This document shows positions 1-11,192 of a stretch of 64,000 nucleotides of DNA, one piece after another. This DNA comes from Adineta vaga. Its lineage: Eukaryota; Rotifera. The position numbers and the translations under genes were made by a program. Each line of letters opens with the position of its first letter. The stretch's first letter is position 1. Below the pieces are notes generated by a model. That model had not been told where the DNA came from, searched no databases, and saw nothing but the letters and a program-made list of their open reading frames with translations. Where the stretch lies: assembly GCA_021613535.1 (NCBI GenBank), contig CP075492.1:20088001-20152000 (forward strand), given 5' to 3'.

Positions 1-3000
1 TTGAGCTAATGATGCATTTATTTGTGCATTAAATTGATTAATATGAATTAACGAAGCAGCAACAAACGATGAAGTCAAATAATTTTGTCGAGCTATATTA
101 ACAGCATCTTTAGCAAGATTACAGAGAGAACGAAGAGCTTGATAATGAGAAAATATTGTTCCTTCAAGTGTAAATGCATTTGTTACTGCATATCGTACAT
201 CTAATGAATCATAAACTCGAAAGAGTTGTTGTAAATATGTTTGAGAAATAAAATCACTTGTACAAATTGAATGAAAGTCGCATTCATATTCAATAAATGA
301 TGAATATGAAGTAGAAACTTGTGAACATGGACAATTAATCGTATCCACACTATATTGTTGTTGCAATTGTTGATATCGTTCGAACGATGGTTTTGTCACA
401 GTCAATATTGTTGTATCATAAATCAATAAATTGTAGAGTATAAAGATAAATAATGTAATAGAAACAATAATGAGATAAACATATGTTGCTCTTTGTTGTT
501 GTTTGATAGATTTAATTGTATTTTGACGTGGATGATCGAATACATTTATACTTCGTAATCGACGAAAAAGTCGTATATGAAAAGAAATTAAAATAATTTC
601 TTCTTGTTGTTGTGTTCGTCGATGAATCATAAGAAAAAAAGTACTAATAATAAAAGGAATAATGATACGTAGAGATACAGATAATCCACCGATAAGACCA
701 GTTATAATTGTAATAGTTTCAAATATACTATTACGTCTTAGAATTGTATACGAACATGATGCTGGTTGACATTGATCAAAATAAGATGAATAATTCAATA
801 CTTGACTCCAATTTTCAATAAAAAGTTCAGAAAGTAAAGTAGATACCGAATCATTCATTGCAAATCGACTAGGTAGAGATGAATTCAGACGTTCCATTGG
901 TTGAAATAGTGTTGAATTATAAAAATCAATAATTGTAGTAAGACAATCTTGATTATCGTACAAACATTGAAGTGTTGATTGAAGTAATGATTCCAATGGA
1001 AAACAAGCTTGATAAATGTTAGGTACTGTTGATTTAGGTGCCCAGAAATATTTAAAAGTATATAAACCAACATTTGTTTTACAAGTAATATCATTTGCAC
1101 ATGCACATATATGCGAGGAATTCCCATCTTTATTAGTAATCTTTGTTATGCTAAATGTAATAGCATTTGCAGGTGAACCATATAAATTAAAATCTGCATT
1201 GTTTACAGAAGCAAAAATTTGATTGACAAAGGTCATATTACGAACAAGTTGAAAAAAGCTTAAACATCTATCCACTAATCCTGATTGAAAGCGAGTGATT
1301 ATCGAATACATTTGATAGTTAAAGATATCAATTGAAAGAAGATCAGCTGTAACCAATTGTGTTTGTTTAAATTTATCGAGTGAACTTGAAATTGTCGTGT
1401 TCATCAATGTACATAAAGTTTGTAAGTAAATAAATAATTGAAATGTAAGACGAAAATCAGGTCGACCACGTGCACTGCTTAAATCAATTTGGAGTAGTGT
1501 ACGTAAACTACTGACGAATGAAAATGTTATAAATGTACTTGAACATACTTGATGATAAGATGGTTGAAGGGCAATGAATTGTTTATAAGCTATATTAATC
1601 TGTGTACATGGACATTGAAGAGAAGAACCATATTCGCTTTGTGATTTCAAGTAAAGTACAGTATCTATAGAGGGTTGTTTTACTTCAATTGATTTTGTTT
1701 GTATACTCAGCATTGTATAAAAGAAAAGAATAATAAATCCAGTAATAAGACATAATATATAGATTCGTGTTGCCCAACGTTGTTTTTGGATTTCTCTCGG
1801 TTCTTGTTGATTCGAAGATTCGAAAATATTCATTTTAACAATTAAATACCAAATGCGTTTAGCTAAGATTTCCATTCGTTGTAGCAATGACACATTGAAT
1901 TCCATTGATTCTATATAGAATAGATAATTTAGAATTTATTATCGATAAGAAAAGTCTTGTATGAACTTACCAGTTTCAACTGTTGTTTCATTTCGACGTT
2001 TGAAACATTTTCTGAAGAAAGTGACTAAACGTGGAATGAGAAATTGAAGAACAATCGAAAGACCTCCATAAAGAGCAATAAGTGAAGTAAATAGATAGAG
2101 AGGAGTGACACTTTGTATAATCGTATAATAGCATAATTGTGGTTGACATTGTGTAAAATATAGAGAGTAATTTATTATAATCGAAAGATTTTCAATGAAT
2201 AAATTCTGAATAAGAATATTGAAAGTATTGTTCTTATTAGTTGTTTGTCCCGATGTATTCACTTGTAAAATAGCTGGTAATGTTGGATTGGATGTCCAAT
2301 TGAAATATTTAGCAACCAAATTTAAAGCAGTTTGATTGTATAGAAAACTTTTTTCCACTGAGGAAAGAATAAGTGATCCTAAAGCCCAACAACCAACAAA
2401 CCAATTTTTCATGACAAATGATGTTTTTGTCACGGCATCATCATAACAAACTTGTGATTTAGTATCAAATATAGTACCATTATAAAAAGCGGCTGGTACA
2501 GAACAAGTATCAGCAAGATCACAAGTGCAACTGGATCCACAATCTGGATACTTTTGATAATCAGTTACAGCTATACCATATATTGTTACATTGAGGACTT
2601 TTCTATTGATAATTGCGCCTGCTGTTTCAATTCCAGATACTAATATGCCACCGACCATAGAACTTCGAATAAATTGAAATAATTGTTGAAAATCTGTATA
2701 CGTACTAGTTTCAAATGTTTTTATGACACTATTCGTATCAATAATTAAGAAATTTTCCTTTATTAAATGATTTGAAATAAGTTTATTTCCATAAAATGAT
2801 TGAATATTGTTATTTAAAATTATTTTTGAACGATTACATAATTCTCGTAAGACTTGAAATTGTAAAGTTGCTGAAGCACGAAGATCTCCTGGATATTGAA
2901 AATGTGTCATGTTATCGACCAGTAGATCTATCCATGTTTGTGAAATAAATTCACTCAAACAGATTATATGATAGGTAGGATTTAATTCTACGAATGATCC

Positions 3001-3306
3001 ATAATCAATGGAGATTTGAGAACATAAACAATTGATATCACTATGCGTATTTTGTAGTAGTAAGTAATCTTGTAGGGAAGGATTTTTCACATTGATCAAT
3101 TGTGTTTTATCTTGTAATCCATTATAAACTAATAAAATTGATATGAACACAAGAAGAGAACAGATATAGATACGTGTAGACCATCGTTGATCGTTAATTT
3201 CATCTCTATTTCTAGTGTTTGTTTCGAACAAATTCCATTCTATAATCAATCTCCTCAAGTAACGAAAGCATCCAAAATTTTCCCTTTCTTCTACTGCCGC
3301 ACACAT
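1..3306 (-). CDS. Multi-unit membrane glycoprotein, 3' part outside window
   Basis: Two exons, 1971-3306 and 1-1910, joined over a 60-bp GT-AG intron (1911-1970) that keeps the frame; the 3' end runs off the window. The protein repeats one module at least three times: a basic cytosolic stretch, a membrane helix (after RWSTRIYI, RWATRIYI and RATYVYLI), a large extracellular part with an early Cys pair and many N-glycosylation sites, a Cys motif (CQPQLCYYTI, CQPASCSYTI) and a second helix containing a GGLS motif. Two helices around a Cys-rich ectodomain recall DEG/ENaC channels, but I cannot see the diagnostic channel motifs, so that is only a structural analogy. I do not recognise the family; it looks like an expanded surface protein. 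The ATG at 3306 opens the longest frame and lies just before the first basic segment. Confidence 0.7.
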
Positions 3307-4849
3307 ATTTCTATCTGAAATAGAAAAATCTTAGTACTCTACAATTATAATTGAATTCAAGAAGTCTCAACTATTTTTCTATATATTCTCATACATAGAA
3401 AAGTCGATGTAGTACATTGATTCAAGTAAGTGAATGTATAATAAAATGCTATTCGATGGTTGGTAAACGAGATGTACGTCGAACCTACAGAAATATAAAA
3501 TACGAATGAAATCATTGAGAGAATTTATAACAATGAAAAGAAAAAACAATTCGAGGTAATTGAATATTATTCAAATTGATGGATTGCAGATGTTCTTATC
3601 GTGATATTCAAAAGAAAAGATTCTAAAAGTCAGAACTTTTAATATACAGAAAGAATCTTATATTTTGTACTCAAAGAATGAAACTTTTTCTTTTCTCGAA
3701 ATGTAAGAATACATTTTAAATTGGATTTTGTTTTGAGAACAATTATATTACTTTATTCTTGTAAGACAATTAATGGTGAAAGCAAAAAATTTCTTTTTTC
3801 TTCAGAAATAACTTTTACTTAGTAGATTATTTTATAAATATAAACTTCAACATATGTTTTCCTTGCATAATGATTGTTTTAATTTTAAAATAATGGGAAA
3901 AGAAAGCACGCTTGACAGATATTAATTTTCAGTATAAGTCTGACTTTAGTAATCAATAACTAAAAATCAGCATGGCTCGCACCATATGGATACCAGGTTA
4001 TACATGACTTTTTTTCTAGAGAATTAATAGCATGATTTAGAGTCCAATACTTAATGAATTTTATATCTTGGATAGAGCATATGAACAACTAAATCTAAAT
4101 GTTTAGTCACCATTTCAATAAATATAAGACTACCGTTTGAAATTACAAATATTTAAATGTCAAAAAAGATAGAATTGTGCATAACTTTTTGTTTATTAGT
4201 AGAACAATTTTGAGAAGTACTTCGTATGATTGTGGTTAACTTCGTGCACAGTTCTGTTTCATTCTCAAGCAGAATACGTCTTCCATCTGTGGATGATGTG
4301 ACATTACTTATTTGTTATGTCTCTGAAAAACTATTTCTTTCATCCGACAAAGGTATTTCTTGCAAACGATTCTCAAAAGAATATCATTTTCATTTCGAAA
4401 TTGCACTTTGATATTAGTTTTTTTTGTCTTAAATAAAGAACTTCACTATACGAAAAAGAAAACACTTTGATATGATTACAAAATGTATTTTTGAACATAT
4501 TGTCGTCAACTTGTTCTTAGTATTTTTCGTCATGTCATATTTGTTTGATTATTTCTTGTTACTATCAATCTACGTATTAGAACGTAGATGATGATATAAA
4601 AAGTTGATCAATACTTTAAGAAATGTTTCACGAAATAGACGTGATGTTAATAATGAAACATAAAATGGTTTGACATTATTTAAACAGTAACAATAATTTG
4701 AAAGAACTAATATAAAATATATAATATACCATTTTTCATATTGAATATCATCATATTAAGATAAAAAACAAACAATGAAAATGTAATCAACCACAATAAT
4801 GAAATGATAGTTGTTATGATAATTTGTAACTTAAATATAATTCATGTGC
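3307..4849. other. AT-rich intergenic DNA
   Basis: About 1.5 kb upstream of the membrane-protein gene. Only short open frames occur (for example 4226-4411) and none resembles a known protein. No repeat structure or RNA gene was recognised. Confidence 0.5.
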
Positions 4850-5156
4850 CTATTTTTGTCTTTCAGTATGTAATTTCATATTGATTAGTGCAAAACTTGC
4901 CTTTCGAGGACTTCCATGATTAACTATACAACGTTTACTAAAGTTCAGAATGTCTTTACATTTAACTTGAACTTGAAATTTTTCACAAATACTATCGAGA
5001 ATTTCTTGAAAATTCGGATATAAATCTGTTCGAAGAATAGTTATAGTTGCTGATCCATCAACAATCCAATCTGTTGATGATGATGAGAATATTTGAAGTG
5101 CAGCTTCACGACTGTTGAGAGTAACACGATAGAAATGTTTTTGATTGAAGGTGGGT
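4850..5156 (-). pseudogene. C-terminal gene fragment abutting hairpin a
   Basis: An open frame of about 100 codons with no start codon runs from the edge of the hairpin at about 5150 to a TAG at 4850-4852. The translation has normal amino-acid composition (it includes HFYRVTLNSREAALQIF and ends MKLHTERQK) and looks like the last exon of a protein-coding gene. I do not recognise the family. Its 5' end coincides with the telomere-like hairpin, so it appears to be a broken gene cut off at that repeat. An upstream exon across the hairpin cannot be excluded, but I found none. Confidence 0.45.
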
Positions 5157-5207
5157 GTGAGTGTTAGATAGATGTAATATTCACACCCACACCCTCACCC
5201 ACACCCT
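5147..5207. repeat. Telomere-like hairpin a
   Basis: GTGGGTGTGAGTG, a short loop, then CACACCCACACCCTCACCC. The arms are imperfect inverted copies of TGTGGG-type repeats. The right edge adjoins non-coding DNA; the left edge meets the broken gene fragment at 4850-5156. Confidence 0.7.
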
Positions 5208-5802
5208 AGATTGTGTGCGATGCTTACGTATCATGTGTAATTGATAGTATAATTTTCTAGTAAAAATCACGACTTCAGAAATGCTCTGGGTAGATTAAGG
5301 TTGGTACTTTAACTTTGGTTTTAAAGTTAACTTAGCTATATGTTTTGATACTTTTGCTTGCTCTAGTTTACACAGCGATACTATAAAAATTTACTGCAAC
5401 CGATTTAACATCTAAAACGTTGGAAAATCAATGAATTTCAAGTACGGAGAAAAGGCAGAATTTTTGAATTCCAAATCTAATGAAAATTCTGAGAGCACGA
5501 AATCCACCGTTTTCCTGTAGCTAATTTAGCTATTCCTTATAACAATATCGCCTCATTATATCAGAAAATGGGTGAAGACAAAAAAAGTACTTTCATCTCA
5601 CAAAAAAAACTCTTCAAGAAATAAAGAAGCGCGTATGTGTATAACACAAAATGGAGTCGCCACTCAACAGACTCACTAGTTAGCAGAAGCTGGGGAACAT
5701 GATTTTGCGGCAAAACAGTTTTGGAAATAAATACCTGATTTGTGACAAAATAAAAAATTACATAAATTATATTAGCTAAATTATATACAACAGTATTGAT
5801 CA
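5208..5802. other. Intergenic DNA, no gene seen
   Basis: AT-rich sequence without a convincing coding frame. The short frame at 5561-5803 shows no recognisable domain and I treat it as chance. Confidence 0.4.
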
Positions 5803-5925
5803 TATAGCGGTTTTAGCGATCTAAGAGGTATTGTTGTCTAAAAGATATAGCGGTCTAAGAGGTATATACCGCTAAGACTGCTATACCGTTTAGCCAACAA
5901 TATCACTTAAACCGCCGTCTCTATA
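5803..5925. repeat. Foldback palindrome rich in TAGCGGT
   Basis: An imperfect palindrome centred near 5865: AGCGGT and CTAAGAGGTAT motifs on the left are mirrored by ATACCGCTAAG and AAACCGCC on the right, with nested inner and outer arms. It resembles a small foldback or MITE-type element. No target duplication was identified. Confidence 0.5.
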
Positions 5926-6206
5926 ATGTCTAGACGTCAACACATGGTCCATTGCTGAAATTGCTTGATATAATAGATAATTCAGTATTTAGTTTGAATT
6001 CAATGTTCATCTTAAGATTTGTTTTTATCGATTTTGCGGAGAAACTATCGGCGTCTATTTGAATTTGCCGCAAAATCAAATTCCCCATTAACTCCTAGTT
6101 AGATACAATAAATATAGAATCAATATTTTAGAATGAATAATCTGAGTTTATTCATCAAGGAAAATAATAGAATGCAAAATATTTATTCATAGAACAAAAA
6201 CCATTT
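5926..6206. other. Intergenic DNA with short inverted repeat
   Basis: Holds GATTTTGCGG near 6033 and CCGCAAAATC near 6067, a 10-bp inverted pair about 25 bp apart. Similar wording (an AAAATCA and TTCCCCAT tract) recurs near 56505, just inside the giant inverted repeat. No gene seen. Confidence 0.35.
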
Positions 6207-6289
6207 TGAGGATAGGTGTGGGTGTGGGTAGGGATCAAAGATGGATGTAGTACCTACACCCGCATCCACACCCACACCACACCCTAACC
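6207..6289. repeat. Telomere-like hairpin b
   Basis: GGTGTGGGTGTGGGTAGGG on the left and CACACCCACACCACACCC on the right, with an inner pair around GTAGTACCTAC. It lies directly against the 3' side of the coding fragment 6290-6459. Confidence 0.75.
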
Positions 6290-6459
6290 AATCATTTTCA
6301 GTTGGTATTGGCATTGGTAGAAAACTTTCATCGATAGCGATCGTTAGAGCACGTTGAATGTCTTCATCTAACTGCATAAAAAAATGAACATATTTTTCAT
6401 ACTTATAATTGAATCATATACTAACTTCATCGGTTTTACCAAGAGCTTGAATTCTTCAG
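6290..6459 (-). pseudogene. Short two-exon gene fragment between hairpins b and c
   Basis: On the minus strand a frame enters from hairpin c, reads IQALGKTDE, crosses a putative GT-AG intron (donor near 6427, acceptor after a pyrimidine tract near 6375) and continues LDEDIQRALTIAIDESF to PTENDW, where hairpin b begins. About 40 residues look genuinely coding, with an acidic, helical character, but the family is not recognised. Both ends coincide with the telomere-like hairpins, so this is a gene scrap boxed by repeats, not a whole gene. Confidence in the join is moderate: the frame continues through it. Confidence 0.4.
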
Positions 6460-6507
6460 GGTGGGTGTGGGTGAAGAAGATATACTCACACTCACACCCT
6501 CAAGTTT
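6458..6507. repeat. Telomere-like hairpin c
   Basis: GGGTGGGTGTGGGTG, loop AAGAAGATATA, then CTCACACTCACACCCTCAAG. The loop is shared with hairpin f, so the copies are related outside the telomere-like arms. It lies about 150 bp past the GPCR stop. Confidence 0.75.
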
Positions 6508-6660
6508 TGTTCTGAGTGTTCAATAGAAAAAAACTATTTGTTTTTATTTAAACACAGATATAGGAGAATAGGGTAAAATTAAAGATATATTTTAGAAAGT
6601 AAAGTCATCAATTAGTTTTTTCGTGATAAACTAATACCAAAGAGTAGACGGATTTCCATT

Positions 6661-7745
6661 TTATTGTTTTCGAAGGAATAATTTCATAAATTCAGAACGA
6701 AATAATTTACTTGATAGAGTAAAAAGATAAAAGCTTAAACAAGGAACTGTAAGAGAAATAAATCCAGAACAATAAGTAAATGCACTATCTTTAGCTGATT
6801 GAAGATCATCAATAATTAGACTTGATCGAATTGATGAATAAATATATTGAATAGCGGGAAGACTTGCTGTTAAAATGAATATAATATATTGAACAAACAT
6901 CATTTGCATCAATTGACGATCTGTTCTTTTAGGACGTTGTTGTTGATTTTGGTTTAAAATTGGATTAGGATTTACTCCAGAACGTCGGATCGATTGTCGA
7001 ATATGCTGGATTGTACCAAGACCAAAATAAAGCATAACAATTGGTGGACCTATACTATATGCAATTAAAGTCCATATACCAATAAATGCTTGATAAATGC
7101 CTCGTATTGTAGAACACATTTGTTTAGGAAAAGTAATTTCATAATAGAGAAGTATATGAAAAAAAGTGAGACCAACTATTAAAAATGCAAGAGGAATACT
7201 ATAAGATGCAAAACGAACAGCACTCAAAGCACGTAATTTAACACAAGATGAGCTACATAGAAATCTAAAATATTAATTATTAAATTTTTATTTTTTCATA
7301 TTTACCGACAAAAAAAGATATCATTACTTACCTATCAATACAGGCCAAAGCAATAAACCATGCATATTGTGCTCTAGAAAAATGTATAAAAGAAATAATT
7401 GATGTTTTACAAGCAAAATCTATCTAAATACCTAACCCACATGACTATAAATGTAAGAATTTTGCATGCTGCTACTGAACTACTAAAATAATCTATACCA
7501 TATCCAAATGATAATAATCTCAAAGGTGTACTAATGATAACAACACAAAGACCACTAATTGTTGCTGCTAAAAAGTACCATGAACATGAATTCGAACGAA
7601 GTGATGGACGTGTAAATACATAAATGTTTGATATATGGCCAAAAGTACCGAAAATGATCATTAAATAAGACCAAACTCGTATAAATACAATAGTATTTTG
7701 TCTAATAATCATAGCTTCTGTAATACTTGTATATGATGATGACAT
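6661..7745 (-). CDS. Rhodopsin-like (class A) GPCR, three exons
   Basis: Exons 7432-7745, 7332-7373 and 6661-7264 join through two GT-AG introns (58 and 67 bp) to give 960 nt, 319 residues, with no frame break. The protein starts MSSSYTSITEAM, has TM1 near residues 20-45 with the TM1-TM2 loop FTRPSLRSNSCSWYF, a conserved Cys before TM3, ALACIDRFLCSS at the end of TM3 (DRF in place of DRY), TM4 and TM5, a polar third loop rich in Asn and Gln, and TM6-TM7 ending CLSFYLFTLSSKLFR. This is the pattern of the short FMRFamide-receptor-like GPCRs common in rotifers; the ligand is unknown. The second exon is only 42 bp but keeps frame and carries the DRF motif, supporting the model. Confidence 0.8.
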
Positions 7746-8286
7746 CCTGCTAATAAGTGATAAATTATTTTGTGGAATATCTTTGGAAAAAGAAAGATGA
7801 TTTTATTATAATAAATTTGCCGAATGAAACAACTTATGATATAATTACATAGAAAGAAAAAAGTATACGGAAAAAATAATTCAATATGGGATGTTTTAAC
7901 TCTAAGTTTAATCATTTTCAAATGAAACAAACTCTCAGTTTTATTCAAATATATTTTATATTAAGAGACGTAAAGGATAATCAACCTGACATATTCATAA
8001 GTGTCCTCGTCAAAAATGACGTTCATAATTGTTCATTTTTGAAAAAAAAGTGATTTATTTTATCAAGAAAATTAATAAAGAAAACAAAGATCAAACGATG
8101 AAAATATACAAAAATTGTTTTTTTTAAAATTATAAATCAAGTCAAACGACATATGCATCTGATGTTGATATATGTTTCTTCTAATTGTCAGATCCATCAG
8201 TTTCATAAGATATTTATGAAAAAGTCGAGAGAGTAAATTAATCTATGTTACATTTATTGATGTTTTCTCTCTACCGTTGTCTACTT
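7746..8286. other. Intergenic DNA upstream of the GPCR
   Basis: AT-rich; probably includes the GPCR promoter. The short frame on the minus strand at 7709-7948 is low-complexity and unlikely to be coding. Confidence 0.4.
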
Positions 8287-8347
8287 GAAGGTATGTGTGT
8301 GGGTGTGAGTGATGAAAGATAGAAGACACCCACACCCATACCCTCAG
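8287..8347. repeat. Telomere-like hairpin d
   Basis: GTATGTGTGTGGGTGTGAG, loop with GATGAAAGATAGAAG, then ACACCCACACCCATACCCTC. It is not adjacent to a stop codon; the next gene starts 83 bp to the right. Confidence 0.7.
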
Positions 8348-8429
8348 CTCTTATAAAATGATTAATCTATTCAATTTGTAATTACAAGAACTCTCTAAAC
8401 AATATCAGAAATGTATAAAAATTAAAAAA

Positions 8430-9372
8430 ATGTTTCAACAGATTGCGACATCTAATTTCATCATCAATACGTATTCAAATGTTTCTTTTTTTCTTCCGAC
8501 AATGATTCAGAATATGTTTATATCAATTGAATCATTACCTATCAATGTTTTTCATCGAATTCTTGATTTTCTTGATATAAAAACAATAATATTTTCTATT
8601 CAATTATTATCAAAATTATTCTATTTTTCATTTCATTCATATAATCGACTTATAGTAAATATGAAATTAATTTCAAAATCAGATATTTATACATTTTGTC
8701 GTGTATTAAAATCTGAAAATGTTCAATCATTAATACTATTAAATGATATAAAACCACCTTCTAGAATTGAATTATTTCTTTTAAATACTCATATATTCAA
8801 TATTTTATAACGAATTAATTCTTATTTCCTTTCTTCATTTATATTTAGAATAAGAAATTATAATGATAAATATAGAAAAACAACTATTCAACTTCTTCAT
8901 TCATTATCTAGAATTCGATGAAATAAATATTAATCAATTATCAATTGATATATGTCCAGTGAATTGTTCTATTTAATATTTAATTCTAAAGAAATACATA
9001 TATCTATAAATAATACTTGAACATAGTCCTTCTTTAGATTCAATAATTCTTAATAGATTTAATCATAATACAAATTTTATATTATCATCTTCTATTATAT
9101 TTTCTCAATTATTATCTTTAACTATAGAAAATATTTATTTAATGGAAAACGATGGGAAAATTTTATTGAACAAAAATTATGTCAATTAAAGAAATTTGAC
9201 ATATTTACAAATCAATTATTACTTTATATGAAATATTATTTTGGACAGAAGTAAAACAATGGTATGTTAAATGTGAATTTGATATTCAATACAATTATGT
9301 AAATCATCTGATAGAAAAAAAATCTTATCTGTTCTATGAAAAAAGAAGAGTATTTTCTGTGAAGAAGTAAGT
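8430..9372 (+). pseudogene. F-box/LRR-type gene, decayed after first third
   Basis: The first 126 codons (8430-8810) are open. They include an F-box-like segment ESLPINVFHRILDFLDI followed by LLSKLFYFSF, near residues 35-75, then a stop. Downstream, pieces in shifted frames continue the same sort of protein: EKQLFNFFIHYLEFDEIN near 8876, LSSSIIFSQLLSLTIENIY near 9085, and FWTEVKQWYVKCEFDIQ near 9240. The last piece resembles the C-terminal part of the large F-box family of bdelloid rotifers, so the gene appears full length but broken by several stops and frameshifts. F-box proteins are substrate receptors of SCF ubiquitin ligases; this copy is unlikely to work. Confidence 0.6.
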
Positions 9373-9749
9373 TAATTTAATTTGAAAGAAAAAGAATTCG
9401 CTTTTGTTTTTTTTAGAAAGTAACAATAAATAAAATGATGAAAAAATAATTTGTATTAACATTAGAGATACTTTTGAAATATTTATCAGAATTCATTTAT
9501 TTATTCAAGATATATTTCAATATCATTCAATATGTTTTACCTTTCTTCAATGTGTAGAAGTAATTATCTGTTTCGTAATCAACATCACTTTTGGATGAAA
9601 TTCGAAGTTTCTACAATTATGAATCATTTATATTGTTTTGATATTTAATTTATGAACGAAATCAATTAGCACAATGTTTCCTTTTTTTCGAAAAGAAAGT
9701 GGACAATAAAAAGCTAACCTTATTCTAGAAACAGTGACATATTGTGGAG
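9373..9749. other. Intergenic DNA
   Basis: AT-rich spacer between the F-box pseudogene and hairpin e. No coding frame or RNA gene recognised. Confidence 0.4.
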
Positions 9750-9797
9750 TGAGAATGAGTGTGGGTGTATAATCATTTTCTCTTACATACCCACATC
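9750..9797. repeat. Telomere-like hairpin e, degraded
   Basis: GAGTGAGAATGAGTGTGGGTG, then TACATACCCACATCGTCTC. It is the weakest member of the set by sequence, placed 27 bp past the stop codon of the adenylyltransferase-like gene. Confidence 0.5.
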
Positions 9798-9823
9798 GTC
9801 TCTATGAAATAAAAGAGAAATTG

Positions 9824-10856
9824 TTAAACATTATTTTCATCCTTCTTTCGTCCAACTGCAAGAAGAACGTTTGTAACACCAACATTTTCTAATTCTTTGA
9901 TATCCGTTTCTTGTTTAACAAGGAGAATACCTGCATAATCAGTAGCACCTACTGATTTGTGAGAACCATTCGGTAGTACAAACATTTCTTTTGATCTTGG
10001 TATTAAATGCATATATTTCTTGGTAATAAGAACATTATAAGAAGCTTTTGCTCGATCAAATTCTTTTCCTTCTTTCAAACTAAACATTTTATCTAAAAGT
10101 TGAATAAATCTATTGATAAGATAATTTCCAAGTTGATCTGATTGTTCAGGTGGATGAAGAGAAATAACAAAATGAGCCCATGGTACTTGAATTAGTTGAT
10201 TAGCTCGATCATAATTATTTTCTTCTTGAAGATAAACATCGATTGGAGGTTCATTTTCTGTGACAGGAAAAAATTGTATATGTTTATGTTTTTGGCTAGC
10301 ACCGGAATTTTCACCACAATTATGAAAAGCAAAGATTTTCGTTGTTCTGTAGTTTTGAAGAATTTCATATATTAATGATAAATCATCAGCTGATAAAAGA
10401 TTAGATTGTTTTGTAAAATCTATTGAAAAGAATAGAGAAGAGAACATATGGATGTTTTTTTAACATACCATGTGGAAGAAGAAGAAAATGATTTTTTGTT
10501 GCAGGAAATTTATTGAGTAAAATAACGTATGTTGTTTGATTTAATCCATAATTTGGTATATCACATACCTCAAGATTATGTCCGTATGGAGGAGAAAGTG
10601 AATCTTTGTCAATTTTTGCAACATCATCTTTTTCAGGCTTTTTTCTTATACTTGGAACATATCTGATCTGATACTAAACGATAGACATAGGTGAGCTAAA
10701 AGGCTTTTTTTTACGAAAGAAAGTATTTACTGAACATCCATCGATCAATTGCTCGACAGTTTTAAATCCTTCAAAAGTTATATCACCGTTTATCAGTGCA
10801 TTTTTAAATGTATTTGTAACGAGATTTTCAATATTTTTCAATGAATCCGATGTCAT
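9824..10856 (-). pseudogene. ATP adenylyltransferase / Ap4A phosphorylase-like, in-frame TAG
   Basis: Exons 10469-10856 and 9824-10419 join over a 49-bp GT-AG intron to 984 nt, 327 codons before the stop. The second exon carries NCGENSGASQKHKHIQFFP, with the HxHxQ nucleotide-binding motif of the HIT superfamily as found in Ap4A phosphorylases. The first exon has VILLNKFPATKNHFLLLPH, also typical of the N-terminal half. These enzymes split diadenosine tetraphosphate with phosphate and act in the cytosol. An in-frame TAG at 10674-10676 separates SSPMSIV from YQIRYVPSI; no intron fits around it and frame resumes at once. Either the copy is dead or there is a base error. The 3' end sits against hairpin e. 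Confidence 0.75.
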
Positions 10857-11141
10857 ATGGTTGAAGCAGTGATGATTAAAAGTATTATTCTTGTTTTTTT
10901 TTCTTTTTTTTTTTGGTATTCATTCGATTATACAGACACTCAATCATTAAAGAGGAAAGGAGATGTCGCAACATGAGAGTATATACACAGATATCGATTC
11001 TTTTATTAGAAATACAGTATTGTTTATTCTTCGAAACGTTTTTTTATATAAACAAAACAAATGAGAAGAAGAACAGCAAAAATACCATAATAGATAATAA
11101 GTGTCCGAAAAGCAGATTATAAAGCACAGGATGACAATATG
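10857..11141. other. Intergenic DNA with poly-T tract
   Basis: A T-rich tract near 10890-10915 precedes featureless AT-rich DNA up to hairpin f. It probably holds the promoter of the adenylyltransferase-like gene. No coding frame accepted. Confidence 0.35.
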
Positions 11142-11191
11142 TTTGAGGGTGTGGGTGTGAAAGAAGAGGAGATACTCACACCCACACCCTT
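11142..11191. repeat. Telomere-like hairpin f
   Basis: TTGAGGGTGTGGGTGTG, loop AAAGAAGAGGAGATA, then CTCACACCCACACCCT. It begins 1-3 bp beyond the stop codon of the TPR fragment. This is the clearest copy and a good consensus for the family. Confidence 0.8.
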
Positions 11192-11192
11192 T

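Noticed and set aside
1-3306. Calling the membrane protein a DEG/ENaC channel
   Set aside because: Two helices and a Cys-rich ectodomain fit, but the conserved channel motifs could not be found, and tandem modules are atypical.
10669-10680. A micro-intron removing the TAG in the adenylyltransferase-like gene
   Set aside because: No GT donor and AG acceptor pair of reasonable length surrounds the codon while keeping frame.
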